A DNA stretch of 64,000 nt from Paraburkholderia ultramafica. Its GTDB lineage: Bacteria; Pseudomonadota; Gammaproteobacteria; Burkholderiales; Burkholderiaceae. A model generated the notes under the pieces. The model was not told where the DNA came from and made no database searches. It saw nothing but the letters and a program-made list of their open reading frames with translations. The translations under genes were made by a program, and so were the position numbers. The stretch covers positions 62,001 through 126,000 of the forward strand of contig NZ_CADIKK010000013.1 in NCBI RefSeq assembly GCF_902859915.1, in the 5' to 3' direction. Numbering within the stretch: position 1 is the stretch's first letter; every line of letters starts with the position of its first letter. Below are positions 1 to 7,589 of the stretch, one piece after another.

Positions 1-1
1 G

Positions 2-367
2 CTGAACGCGGATCAGGAAAAGCAGTGGCAGGCCGCGCTCGACACGATGAAGCAAGGCCACGAAGCAATGCGCGCCAATCATGAGCAGATCAAGAACCAG
101 TTCAAGGCTGCGCAGCAACAGCCGATCCTGGATCTGAACGCAATGGCCGCAGCGCACCAGCAAGTCGAGCAGAAAGACGCGCAACTGCGTCAGCAAACCA
201 CCGACGCATGGCTCAGGTTCTATAACGGCCTGAACGACCAGCAGAAGACCACCGTCAGCACGGCGCTGAAGCAGCGCTTCGCGAAGATGGAATCGCGTCA
301 CGAGAAGATGCGCGAGCACTGGGAACATGGCAAGGGCGCAGCGTCGGCGCCGGCCGCCAATCAGTAA
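2..367 (+). CDS. Spy/CpxP-like (LTxxQ) periplasmic protein, 5' end cut off by window
   Basis: The reading frame is open from the first full codon (position 2), so the start and the expected signal peptide lie outside the window; 121 codons are visible. The product is almost entirely charged helix rich in Gln, Lys and Glu. It carries two LTxxQ-like motifs, LNADQEK at the visible start and LNDQQK about 75 residues later, the hallmark of Spy/CpxP periplasmic chaperones and metal/envelope-stress proteins. The tail is Ala/Pro-rich. The family fold is an antiparallel helical cradle that binds unfolded protein in the periplasm. The assignment rests on motif and composition only; the ligand is unknown. 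A strong hairpin terminator follows. Confidence 0.72.
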   Translation: MNADQEKQWQAALDTMKQGHEAMRANHEQIKNQFKAAQQQPILDLNAMAAAHQQVEQKDAQLRQQTTDAWLRFYNGLNDQQKTTVSTALKQRFAKMESRHEKMREHWEHGKGAASAPAANQ

Positions 368-421
368 GCGGCGCGATGCAGCAGCAAGGCGGCCCTGCGC
401 GGCCGCCTTGTAGATGCAAAA

Positions 422-457
422 AAACGCCACGGAGGTTTTCCGTGGCGTTTCTGTTTT
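422..457. terminator. Bidirectional Rho-independent terminator
   Basis: A perfect 12-bp inverted repeat (422-433 with 439-450, 5-nt loop) is flanked by an A-run on the left and T-rich sequence on the right, so it can stop transcripts from both convergent neighbours (the Spy-like gene and the pirin gene). A second GC-rich hairpin (about 386-410) sits just before it. Confidence 0.8.
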
Positions 458-564
458 GACCGCGCGCCTGGCTGCGCGGCATGCGGGACACGCTGCATCA
501 ACGCGGCGGACTCGTTGCATCTTCATCCATCACGGCAACGAAGACCCGCCGAACGATCCTTCAA

Positions 565-1275
565 TCAGCCGTTGAGCTGACCAAGCTCAAACAGCAGCAC
601 TTCGGCGTTGTCACCCTTGTCCAGCGTCACCGTATCGATGCCGCTGAGCTTGGCGGCATCGCCCGCCTCGAGCGCGGTGCCGTTCACCGTCAGCGCGCCG
701 CGCGCCACATGCACGTACGCGAGCCGCCCTTTCGGCAACGCGAACCTGACCGCTTCCGCGCCGTCGATCAGCCCCGCGTAGATCGATGCGTCCGCGTGAA
801 TCGTCACCGAGCCGTCGCGGCCGTCGGGCGAAGCAACCACCCGCAGACGGCCACGCTTGTCGGCCGCCTCGAAACGCTTTTCCTCGTAGCCGGGCGGGTC
901 GCCCGCGCGTTGCGGAATCACCCAGATCTGCAACAGATGCGCGGGTTCGTCCTGCGATGCGTTGAACTCGCTGTGCTGCACGCCGGTGCCCGCGCTCATG
1001 CGCTGCACGTCGCCGGGACGGATGGTCGAGCCGTTGCCCATGCTGTCGCGATGGGCGAGCGCGCCCTCGAGCACGTACGTGACGATCTCCATATCGCGAT
1101 GGCCATGCGTGCCGAAGCCCTCGCCGCCGGCGATGCGGTCTTCGTTGATGACGCGCAGCGGGCCGAAATGCACGTGTTGCGGGTCGCGGTAGTCGGCAAA
1201 CGAGAAGCTGTGATACGAGTCGAGCCAGCCGTGGTTGGCGTGGCCGCGTTCTTCGGAGCGGCGAATCTCGATCAT
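565..1275 (-). CDS. Pirin family protein (YhhW/quercetinase-like cupin)
   Basis: A 236-residue cupin of the pirin family. The metal site is visible: H57 and H59 in the motif THGHRDME, H101 and E103 in VQHSE. This is the His-His-His-Glu set used by YhhW-type pirins to bind a divalent metal; some members have quercetin 2,3-dioxygenase activity. The frame stays open to 1599 upstream, but that extension is Arg/Pro-rich and lacks pirin similarity. The start at 1275 begins the typical MIEIRRSEERG N-terminus. It is monocistronic, convergent with the preceding gene. The physiological substrate cannot be read from sequence. Confidence 0.87.
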   Translation of the reverse strand: MIEIRRSEERGHANHGWLDSYHSFSFADYRDPQHVHFGPLRVINEDRIAGGEGFGTHGHRDMEIVTYVLEGALAHRDSMGNGSTIRPGDVQRMSAGTGVQHSEFNASQDEPAHLLQIWVIPQRAGDPPGYEEKRFEAADKRGRLRVVASPDGRDGSVTIHADASIYAGLIDGAEAVRFALPKGRLAYVHVARGALTVNGTALEAGDAAKLSGIDTVTLDKGDNAEVLLFELGQLNG

Positions 1276-1738
1276 GGAGGTACTCCCGTGAATAAATAGC
1301 AATGCCGAGAATGTATGGGCAGCGCGCGCGCTGAACAATCGGCACGGGCGCACCGGATCGTTCCATAAATACGCGCAATCGGGCGGCCCCAAAAAAATGC
1401 CGCAGCGTCGCGCACGCGCAACGCCCGCGGCCGCCAGTTTGCCGTCGCCGGCGGGCCGGGCTGGCGCCTCGCCGCTGTTCGGGTAAAATACCGCCCTTTT
1501 CAAGACGCGTGGGCGCCCAGCGCGCGCCGGCGGGCCCGGCACAGTCGGCCGCAAGGCGATCGCGGCCGGCATCAGGTCCGCGCCAGGCTTCCTCGACACG
1601 TCGAAAAAGCCGCCCGCCGGACTGAAAACAATCCCGCGCGGCGCAACAATTTTGACCGCCTAGAATAGCGACCTTCGGCCACGAGCCGGCGTTCGTCGGG
1701 TCGAACCACCACGACGATCAGTTTGATCCAGGAGAAAC
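1276..1738. promoter_or_regulatory. Divergent intergenic region (pirin / amino acid importer)
   Basis: This 463-bp GC-rich spacer separates two divergently transcribed units and must hold both promoters. A plausible -10 hexamer TAGAAT lies at 1661-1666 for the rightward importer operon, with no convincing -35 partner. A clear ribosome-binding site AGGAGA precedes the 1739 start. I see no gene here. Confidence 0.35.
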
Positions 1739-2515
1739 ATGAAGAAGTTCGCACTGTGCGTGGCGCTTGCGCTCATGGCCACCGGCGCGCTGGCGAAAGA
1801 GTGGCAAACCGTCCGCATCGGGGTGGACGCCAGCTACCCGCCGTTCGAATCGAAGGCGCCCAGCGGCGAGATCGTCGGCTTCGACGCCGATCTGACCCGC
1901 GCGCTGTGCGCGAAGATGAACGTGAAGTGCATCTGGGTCGAACAGGATCTCGACGGCATCATTCCGGCGTTGAAGGGCAAGAAGTTCGACGCGATCGTGT
2001 CGTCGCTGACCATCACCGACAAGCGCCGTGAGCAGATCGACTTCTCCGACAAGCTGTTCGACGCCCCCTCCCGCATGATCGCCAAGGCAGGCTCGCCGCT
2101 GTTGCCTACGGCCCCATTGCTGAAGGGCAAACGTGTCGGCGTCGAGCAGGGCTCGACTCAGGAAGCCTATGCGAAGGTCTGGTGGGAGCCCAAAGGCGTG
2201 ACCGTGGTGTCCTACCAGAATCAGGACCAGGTGTACGCCGACCTCGCGTCGGGCCGCCTCGACGCCGCGCTGCAAGACGAAGTGCAAGCCGACGCCGGCT
2301 TCCTGAAGACGCCGCGCGGCAAAGGCTTCGGCTGGGCCGGCCCGGAAGTGAAAGACCCGCAGACGATCGGCGAAGGCGCGGCGATCGGCCTGCGCAAGAG
2401 CGACGCCGATCTGAAGGCGAGGTTCAATCAGGCGTTGGCGCAAGTCCATCAGGACGGTACGTTCAAGAAGCTCGAGAAGCAGTACTTCGACTTCGACATC
2501 TATCCAGGACGCTGA
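1739..2515 (+). CDS. argT: Periplasmic Lys/Arg/Orn/His-binding protein of ABC importer
   Basis: A 258-residue extracellular solute-binding protein, family 3. Residues 1-19 form a Sec signal peptide ending GALA before KEW. The mature N-terminus has the family start IGVDASYPPFES, followed by the conserved GFDADL and the SSLTIT segment that lines the amino acid site. Length and pattern match ArgT/HisJ (lysine/arginine/ornithine or histidine binding). It is first of a four-gene importer unit with two permeases and an ATPase. The RBS AGGAGA is 4 nt before ATG. Exact substrate preference (basic amino acids versus histidine) is inferred from family membership. Confidence 0.88.
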   Translation: MKKFALCVALALMATGALAKEWQTVRIGVDASYPPFESKAPSGEIVGFDADLTRALCAKMNVKCIWVEQDLDGIIPALKGKKFDAIVSSLTITDKRREQIDFSDKLFDAPSRMIAKAGSPLLPTAPLLKGKRVGVEQGSTQEAYAKVWWEPKGVTVVSYQNQDQVYADLASGRLDAALQDEVQADAGFLKTPRGKGFGWAGPEVKDPQTIGEGAAIGLRKSDADLKARFNQALAQVHQDGTFKKLEKQYFDFDIYPGR

Positions 2516-2849
2516 GCCGGGCGCCGAGCCGGACACTGTCCCGGCAGCGCCCTGAGCCGGTTGCCGCGCAGGCGCCCCGCAGCACGTAACACGCAGCACC
2601 ACGAAACTCGGGCTCGCCCGCATGGGCTTTCCCGGGGCTTCGTAATACAGTCGGCAGTAGATTCAAAACAGTTTCGAGACGAAGTCCCAAAAAGCGCGCT
2701 GCAAGGCCGGCAACGTCCATGCAGTCATGATTTGCACAGCGGTGCGCTGTGCGCCGCAGGTCACAGCGAGCCCAAGCTCGCGGCAAACGCGGCGCAGAGC
2801 TGGCCGCGTCTTTCGCGGTGCGTCGCAAACGCATCGTCAAGGACCCCCT
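2516..2849 (+). promoter_or_regulatory. Long spacer between binding-protein gene and permease genes
   Basis: A gap of 334 bp without a credible gene. It is rich in short GC inverted segments just after the binding-protein stop (about 2516-2560). A gap here, with tight spacing downstream, is common in importers where the binding protein is made in excess: a hairpin can reduce read-through into the membrane genes. That role is inferred. Confidence 0.3.
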
Positions 2850-3539
2850 ATGTTCCTTCAAGGCTACGGCCCGCTGCTACTCAACGGCACCTGGCAAACC
2901 GTCAAACTGGCGGTGTTGTCGCTGGTGTTCGCTTTCGTGCTGGGTCTGCTCGGCGCGGCGGCGAAACTGTCGAAGAACCGCCTCTCGTACGGCGTCGGCA
3001 CGGTATACACGACGCTCGTGCGCGGCGTGCCCGATCTGGTGCTGATGCTGCTGCTGTTCTACAGCATCCAGATCTGGCTGAACAACCTGACCGACGTGCT
3101 CGGCTGGGAACAGATCGACATCGATCCGTTCGTGGCCGGCGTCGCGGTGCTCGGCTTCATCTACGGCGCGTACTTCACCGAGACCTTCCGCGGCGCGTTT
3201 CTCGCGGTGCCGCGCGGCCAGCTCGAAGCGGGCGCGGCCTACGGCATGACGGGCTGGCAGGTGTTCTCACGCGTGATGTTCCCGCAGATGATGCGCTTCG
3301 CGCTGCCCGGCATCGGCAATAACTGGCAGGTGATGGTCAAGGCCACGGCGCTGGTGTCGATCATCGGTCTCGCGGATGTCGTCAAGGCTTCGCAGGATGC
3401 CGGCAAGGGCACGCTGCGGTTCTTCTTCTTCACCCTGCTTGCAGGGGCGATCTATCTCGTCATCACCACAGTGTCCAACTTCGTGCTGATGTACCTCGAA
3501 AAGCGTTACTCGACCGGCGTGCGAAAGGCGGATCTATGA
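2850..3539 (+). CDS. hisQ: Polar amino acid ABC transporter permease (HisQ-like)
   Basis: A 229-residue inner-membrane permease with about five hydrophobic helices. The cytoplasmic EAA loop reads EAGAAYGMTGWQVFSRVMFP, the coupling element that docks on the ATPase. The open frame extends upstream to 2727, but that part is hydrophilic and Arg-rich. ATG 2850, with AAGGA just upstream, starts the typical MFLQGYGPLLLNGTWQT. Its 3' end overlaps the next permease by 4 bp (ATGA), implying translational coupling. It pairs with the downstream permease as the HisQ/HisM heterodimer for basic amino acid uptake. Confidence 0.88.
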   Translation: MFLQGYGPLLLNGTWQTVKLAVLSLVFAFVLGLLGAAAKLSKNRLSYGVGTVYTTLVRGVPDLVLMLLLFYSIQIWLNNLTDVLGWEQIDIDPFVAGVAVLGFIYGAYFTETFRGAFLAVPRGQLEAGAAYGMTGWQVFSRVMFPQMMRFALPGIGNNWQVMVKATALVSIIGLADVVKASQDAGKGTLRFFFFTLLAGAIYLVITTVSNFVLMYLEKRYSTGVRKADL

Positions 3540-4249
3540 TCGCAATCATTCAGGAATACTGGCGCAACTATCTGTTTACCGATGGCTACCGCTTCACCGG
3601 TCTCGCGATCACGATGTGGCTGCTGGTGGTGTCGATCGGTCTCGGCTTCTGCCTGTCGATTCCGCTCGCGGTCGCGCGGGTGTCGAAGAGGAAGTGGCTC
3701 TCCCGTCTGGTGTGGCTGTATACGTACATCTTCCGCGGCACGCCGCTCTACGTGCAACTGCTGCTCTGCTACACCGGCTTGTACAGCCTGGAGATCATCC
3801 GCAATAACGAGCTGACCAATGCGTTCTTCCGCGACGGCATGCATTGCACGCTGCTCGCCTTCACGCTGAACACCTGCGCATACACCACCGAAATCTTCGC
3901 CGGCGCGATCAAGGCGACGCCGTATGGCGAGATCGAAGCGGCGCGCGCCTATGGGATGTCGTCGTTCACGCTGTACCGGCGCGTGATTCTGCCGTCGGCG
4001 CTGCGCCGCGCACTGCCCTACTACAGCAACGAAGTGATCCTGATGCTGCACGCCACGACAGTCGCCTTCACCGCGACCGTGCCGGACATCCTCAAGATCG
4101 CCCGTGACGTGAACTCCGCCACGTATCAATCGTTCAACGCGTTCGGTATCGCCGCGCTGCTCTATCTGTGCATTTCTTTCGCGCTCGTGTGGCTGTTCCG
4201 CCGCGCCGAGCGCCGCTGGCTCGCTTACCTGCGGCCGCAAGGCAAGTAA
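3536..4249 (+). CDS. hisM: Polar amino acid ABC transporter permease (HisM-like)
   Basis: A 237-residue integral membrane protein, second half of the permease pair. The EAA loop EAARAYGMSSFTLYRRVILP lies near residues 140-160, with hydrophobic helices on both sides. Start ATG overlaps the stop of the previous permease. The HisM family forms the channel with HisQ and takes amino acids from the periplasmic binding protein. The ATPase gene follows after 48 bp. No anomalies seen. Confidence 0.88.
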   Translation: MIAIIQEYWRNYLFTDGYRFTGLAITMWLLVVSIGLGFCLSIPLAVARVSKRKWLSRLVWLYTYIFRGTPLYVQLLLCYTGLYSLEIIRNNELTNAFFRDGMHCTLLAFTLNTCAYTTEIFAGAIKATPYGEIEAARAYGMSSFTLYRRVILPSALRRALPYYSNEVILMLHATTVAFTATVPDILKIARDVNSATYQSFNAFGIAALLYLCISFALVWLFRRAERRWLAYLRPQGK

Positions 4250-4297
4250 CTCCGGGCACCACCTTGCCTCTCGCAAGCAAGCTCGTCAAGGATCCTG

Positions 4298-5077
4298 ATG
4301 AACACCAAGAAGCAAAAGCTCTTCGTCGACGAGCTCCACAAACAGTACGGCGACAACGAAGTCCTCAAGGGCGTGTCGCTGCAGGCCAAGGCCGGCGACG
4401 TGATCAGCGTGATCGGTTCGTCCGGTTCGGGCAAGAGCACGATGCTTCGCTGCATCAACTTTCTCGAACAGCCGAACGCCGGGCGCATCTTCGTCGACGG
4501 CGAGGAAGTCCGCACGCAGACCGGCAAGAACGGCGCGTTGCGCGTGTCCGACCCGAAGCAGTTGCAGCGCGTGCGCACCAGGCTGTCGATGGTGTTCCAG
4601 CACTTCAACCTGTGGTCGCACATGAACGTGCTCGAGAACATCGTCGAGGCGCCGGTCAACGTGCTGGGTCTGAAGCGCAAGGAAGCCGAAGAGCGCGCGC
4701 GCGAATATCTGGAGAAGGTCGGCCTCGCACCGCGTCTGGAGAAACAGTATCCGTCGCATCTGTCGGGCGGCCAGCAGCAGCGTGTGGCGATCGCGCGCGC
4801 TTTGGCGATGCATCCCGACGTGATGCTGTTCGACGAACCCACCTCCGCGCTCGACCCGGAACTGGTCGGCGAAGTGCTCAAGGTCATGCAGACGCTGGCT
4901 GAAGAAGGCCGCACGATGATCGTCGTCACGCATGAAATGGCGTTCGCGCGCAACGTGTCGAATCACGTGATGTTTCTGCATCAGGGCCGCGTCGAAGAAG
5001 AAGGCCATCCCGACGAGGTATTCAGGAACACGAAAAGCGAACGCCTGAAGCAGTTCCTTTCCGGAAGTCTCAAATAA
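4298..5077 (+). CDS. hisP: Polar amino acid ABC transporter ATPase (HisP-like)
   Basis: A 259-residue ATP-binding subunit. Walker A GSSGSGKST is at residues 40-48, the ABC signature LSGGQQQR near 155, Walker B with DEPTSALD near 178, and the switch histidine follows in VVTHEM. It contains the insertion typical of HisP/ArtP proteins (residues about 70-90). It powers the HisQM channel from the cytoplasmic face. It is the last gene of the unit; a hairpin terminator follows after about 50 bp. Confidence 0.92.
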   Translation: MNTKKQKLFVDELHKQYGDNEVLKGVSLQAKAGDVISVIGSSGSGKSTMLRCINFLEQPNAGRIFVDGEEVRTQTGKNGALRVSDPKQLQRVRTRLSMVFQHFNLWSHMNVLENIVEAPVNVLGLKRKEAEERAREYLEKVGLAPRLEKQYPSHLSGGQQQRVAIARALAMHPDVMLFDEPTSALDPELVGEVLKVMQTLAEEGRTMIVVTHEMAFARNVSNHVMFLHQGRVEEEGHPDEVFRNTKSERLKQFLSGSLK

Positions 5078-5128
5078 ATGCAGCCCAAAACCTGGTATTT
5101 GGGATGTATTCGAAATAGCATTACAGGG

Positions 5129-5152
5129 AGGCGCTTACGAGCGCCTTTTTTG
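5129..5152 (+). terminator. Rho-independent terminator of amino acid importer operon
   Basis: A 7-bp stem AGGCGCT/AGCGCCT (5129-5135 with 5140-5146) with a TACG tetraloop, followed by a T-run. It sits about 50 bp after the ATPase stop. Confidence 0.85.
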
Positions 5153-5666
5153 TTCTCTCACCCGTGAATTCCTGCTGTGAAGGCCGCGAAACCCGCTCCA
5201 GGCGGCCTCCTCCTCCGCTTATCCGCCCTACCCCGCCACTTCTGATGCGTCAATAGTGGCAATCCTTAACATTGCTCCCGCCGAACCGTGATTCCCTTGT
5301 CGCATAAGGGGTTGCGCGCTTTTCCGGGGTACTGTAACGGGTCATTGCACACATTCTTATTGCAATTTGGAGACACCCCGTAATGCAGGAACTAATTTCT
5401 TCTCCCAGTACAGGGTATTTTTGATAAATTGGTAACCAAAGTAGCAAAACAAAGTTGATTAAAAGTAGTTTCACTTCAAAGCACAGAGGAGAACCCGTCG
5501 GCGAGGGATCGGCATGACGAGCAGATAGCCCGAAGGCTACACGTCACGGCAGGACGCCCAATCCACCCGCTAATCTCCCTGGTACCGATTTCTGTTCGGC
5601 ACCACCCGTGTCCGAACACCATTCGCAGTACTGGGTTTCACTTTTTGACAGGGTATGGAGGAGAAG
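5153..5666 (+). promoter_or_regulatory. AT-rich leader region upstream of porin
   Basis: A non-coding stretch, clearly more AT-rich than its surroundings between about 5380 and 5480. It includes an 11-bp palindrome TTGGTAACCAA at 5429-5439, next to TTGATAAA (5421-5428) and AAAGTTGATTAAAAG (5451-5465). Abundant porins usually have long regulated leaders, and this is the likely promoter/operator region. A 74-codon reverse frame here looks spurious. Confidence 0.4.
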
Positions 5667-6818
5667 ATGAAGAAAGCTTTGCTCGCCGCTGCGCTGATGT
5701 CGGCCGGCGTTGTTGCACACGCCCAAAGCAGCGTGACGCTGTATGGCCGCCTTGATGCGGGTATCGAATACATGTCGGGCGTGCCGACCGGTGCCAACGT
5801 CAACGGCGCGGCCAATGGCAGCGCCAACCGCTGGAAAGCTGAAAGCGGCGACTGGGGTACCAGCCTGTGGGGCATGAAGGGCGTTGAGGACATCGGTGCC
5901 GGCAACAAGGTTCTGTTCCAGTTGGAAGGCTCGTTCAACACGATGACGGGCCAAGGTCCTGGCGGCGGCGGTCTCTTCAATCGCTGGGCAACCATCGGCC
6001 TGGCGAACGACCAATACGGTACGTTCACGATGGGCCGCATGCTCTTCATCTCGAACGGCGTGTGGGACTTCGACCCGTTCGGTCAATCGAACTGGTCGTC
6101 GGCATCGCTGGTGCGCGGCCGCAACTGGCCGCAGTCGAGCAACAACTTCGCGTACCAGTCGCCGAAGATCGCAGGCTTTGACTTCTACGGTCAATACGCG
6201 CTGTCGAACGCAACGAGCTGGAACGGCAACGGCACGACCCCGCAAGGCCGCGAAGCTGGTGCACAGATCACGTACACGAACTCGCTGTTCCAGATCCGCG
6301 GCATGTACGACGAAATCCGCAACCCGGCTAACGGCGGCCTGTACGGTCCGCAAGTCGGCACCATCAATACGGCCAACGCGGCTGGCGGCGTATTCTCGGC
6401 ATCGCGTGAATACTCGGCCATGTTCAACATCTTCCTCGGCCAGTTCAAGGTTCAGGGCGCTTACCAGGCTATCCGTTCGGCAGGTGCTACCGGCGTTCTG
6501 CCGGGCCAGCCGACCACGCTCGATCACGAATGGGGCGGTGTAACGTGGCAAGCAACGCCGGCTGCAGCACTGATTGCAGCGGTCTACCACGTGAACGGCA
6601 ACAATGGCGCGGGCAATGCGACGATCTACACGATCGGCGGTTCGTACAACCTGTCCAAGCGCACGCTGCTTGATATCCAGGTTGCTACCACACAAAACAG
6701 CCGTAACGCTAACTTCGGCCTGAATGCGAACAATCCTGGATTGGCGACTGCGACCGACAACCCGCTTCCGGGTAAGGCTCAATCCGGCGTGTATGCAGGT
6801 ATTCAACACTCGTTCTAA
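5667..6818 (+). CDS. Gram-negative OmpC-type trimeric porin
   Basis: A 383-residue outer-membrane porin. The signal peptide MKKALLAAALMSAGVVAHA is followed by QSSVTLYGRLDAGIEY, the standard first beta-strand of the beta-proteobacterial porin family. The body is strand-rich with Asn/Gly/Tyr-rich loops, and the last residue is Phe (QHSF), as needed for BAM recognition. An in-frame ATG at 5655 exists, but 5667 is preferred because GGAGGAG then acts as its RBS and the signal peptide starts cleanly. It forms a general diffusion pore; solute preference is unknown. Transcribed alone, with a terminator after it. Confidence 0.92.
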   Translation: MKKALLAAALMSAGVVAHAQSSVTLYGRLDAGIEYMSGVPTGANVNGAANGSANRWKAESGDWGTSLWGMKGVEDIGAGNKVLFQLEGSFNTMTGQGPGGGGLFNRWATIGLANDQYGTFTMGRMLFISNGVWDFDPFGQSNWSSASLVRGRNWPQSSNNFAYQSPKIAGFDFYGQYALSNATSWNGNGTTPQGREAGAQITYTNSLFQIRGMYDEIRNPANGGLYGPQVGTINTANAAGGVFSASREYSAMFNIFLGQFKVQGAYQAIRSAGATGVLPGQPTTLDHEWGGVTWQATPAAALIAAVYHVNGNNGAGNATIYTIGGSYNLSKRTLLDIQVATTQNSRNANFGLNANNPGLATATDNPLPGKAQSGVYAGIQHSF

Positions 6819-6829
6819 ACCCGTGGTGT

Positions 6830-6946
6830 GCCCCGAGGGAACTTCCTTCGGGGCGTAACGAGTTCGTCAAGAGAATCTTTTTCACGCTGCTGCGAGAGGC
6901 GCGTATCGGTGCAATGCCCGCAAGGGTATTGCACCGTTTTTTATTT
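6830..6946 (+). terminator. Two hairpins downstream of porin; the second is a strong terminator
   Basis: The first hairpin is 6830-6839 with 6845-6854, about 10 bp with one G-T pair and no T-run. The second is 6907-6919 with 6924-6936, about 13 bp with a GCAA loop followed by TTTTTTATTT; it is the likely transcription stop. Confidence 0.75.
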
Positions 6947-7115
6947 GAGCGCGCGGTTTTGCCCGCGGTTTTGCCACTGCCCGGCGCACCGGGTCGGTGC
7001 GTACGTGGCTCTGATCGGATGGGGACACTACCGGCGCCTGCTGCTTGCGCTTATTACCTGCTTTTTACCCGCTTGTTACCTGGCTATCTGCGCTTGACGT
7101 TGCGAACTCAGACGT

Positions 7116-7454
7116 TCAAACCGCTGCTTCGTTTTCTTCGCCGGTACGAATACGGATCACACGCTCCACATCCGCGACGAAAATCTTGCCGTCGCCGATC
7201 TTGCCGGTGCGCGCCGCGCCGATGATCGCGTCGATCACCTGATCGCACTGGTTGTCCGCGACCACCACTTCGATCTTCACCTTCGGTAGAAAGTCGACCA
7301 CATACTCTGCACCACGATAGAGCTCGGTATGGCCTTTCTGCCGGCCGAAGCCCTTGACCTCGGTAACGGTCAGCCCGGTGAGGCCGACTTCAGCGAGCGC
7401 CTCGCGCACTTCGTCGAGTTTGAACGGTTTGATGACTGCAGTGATGCGCTTCAT
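7116..7454 (-). CDS. glnB: PII nitrogen regulatory protein (GlnB/GlnK)
   Basis: A 112-residue PII signal transducer. It starts MKRITAVIKPFKLDEV. The T-loop GHTELYRGAEYVVDFLPK carries Y51, the residue uridylylated by GlnD, and the C-terminal signature TGKIGDGKIFV is intact. PII proteins bind ATP/ADP and 2-oxoglutarate and control glutamine synthetase adenylylation, ammonium transport and other targets. It lies 135 bp downstream of nadE on the same strand, so it may be co-transcribed. No ammonium transporter gene is adjacent, which favours GlnB over GlnK, but the symbol is tentative. Confidence 0.9.
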   Translation of the reverse strand: MKRITAVIKPFKLDEVREALAEVGLTGLTVTEVKGFGRQKGHTELYRGAEYVVDFLPKVKIEVVVADNQCDQVIDAIIGAARTGKIGDGKIFVADVERVIRIRTGEENEAAV

Positions 7455-7589
7455 GGCGAACCTCGTCTCGTGACTGGAAGAGTGAAACGGAAAGGATGAT
7501 TTTTATTCTACGCCGCGCCGGATGCGTTGCGGCATTCCGGCGCGTGCTTCAGGTTTGCTTCGGGCGAGACGGCAGCGATTCGCCGCGGC

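Noticed and set aside
1276..1599. N-terminal extension of the pirin frame
   Set aside because: Arg/Pro-rich, no signal peptide, not part of the pirin fold; ATG 1275 starts the family consensus.
5250..5474. 74-codon minus-strand frame upstream of the first porin
   Set aside because: It lies in the AT-rich promoter area, has no RBS and no homology I recognise.
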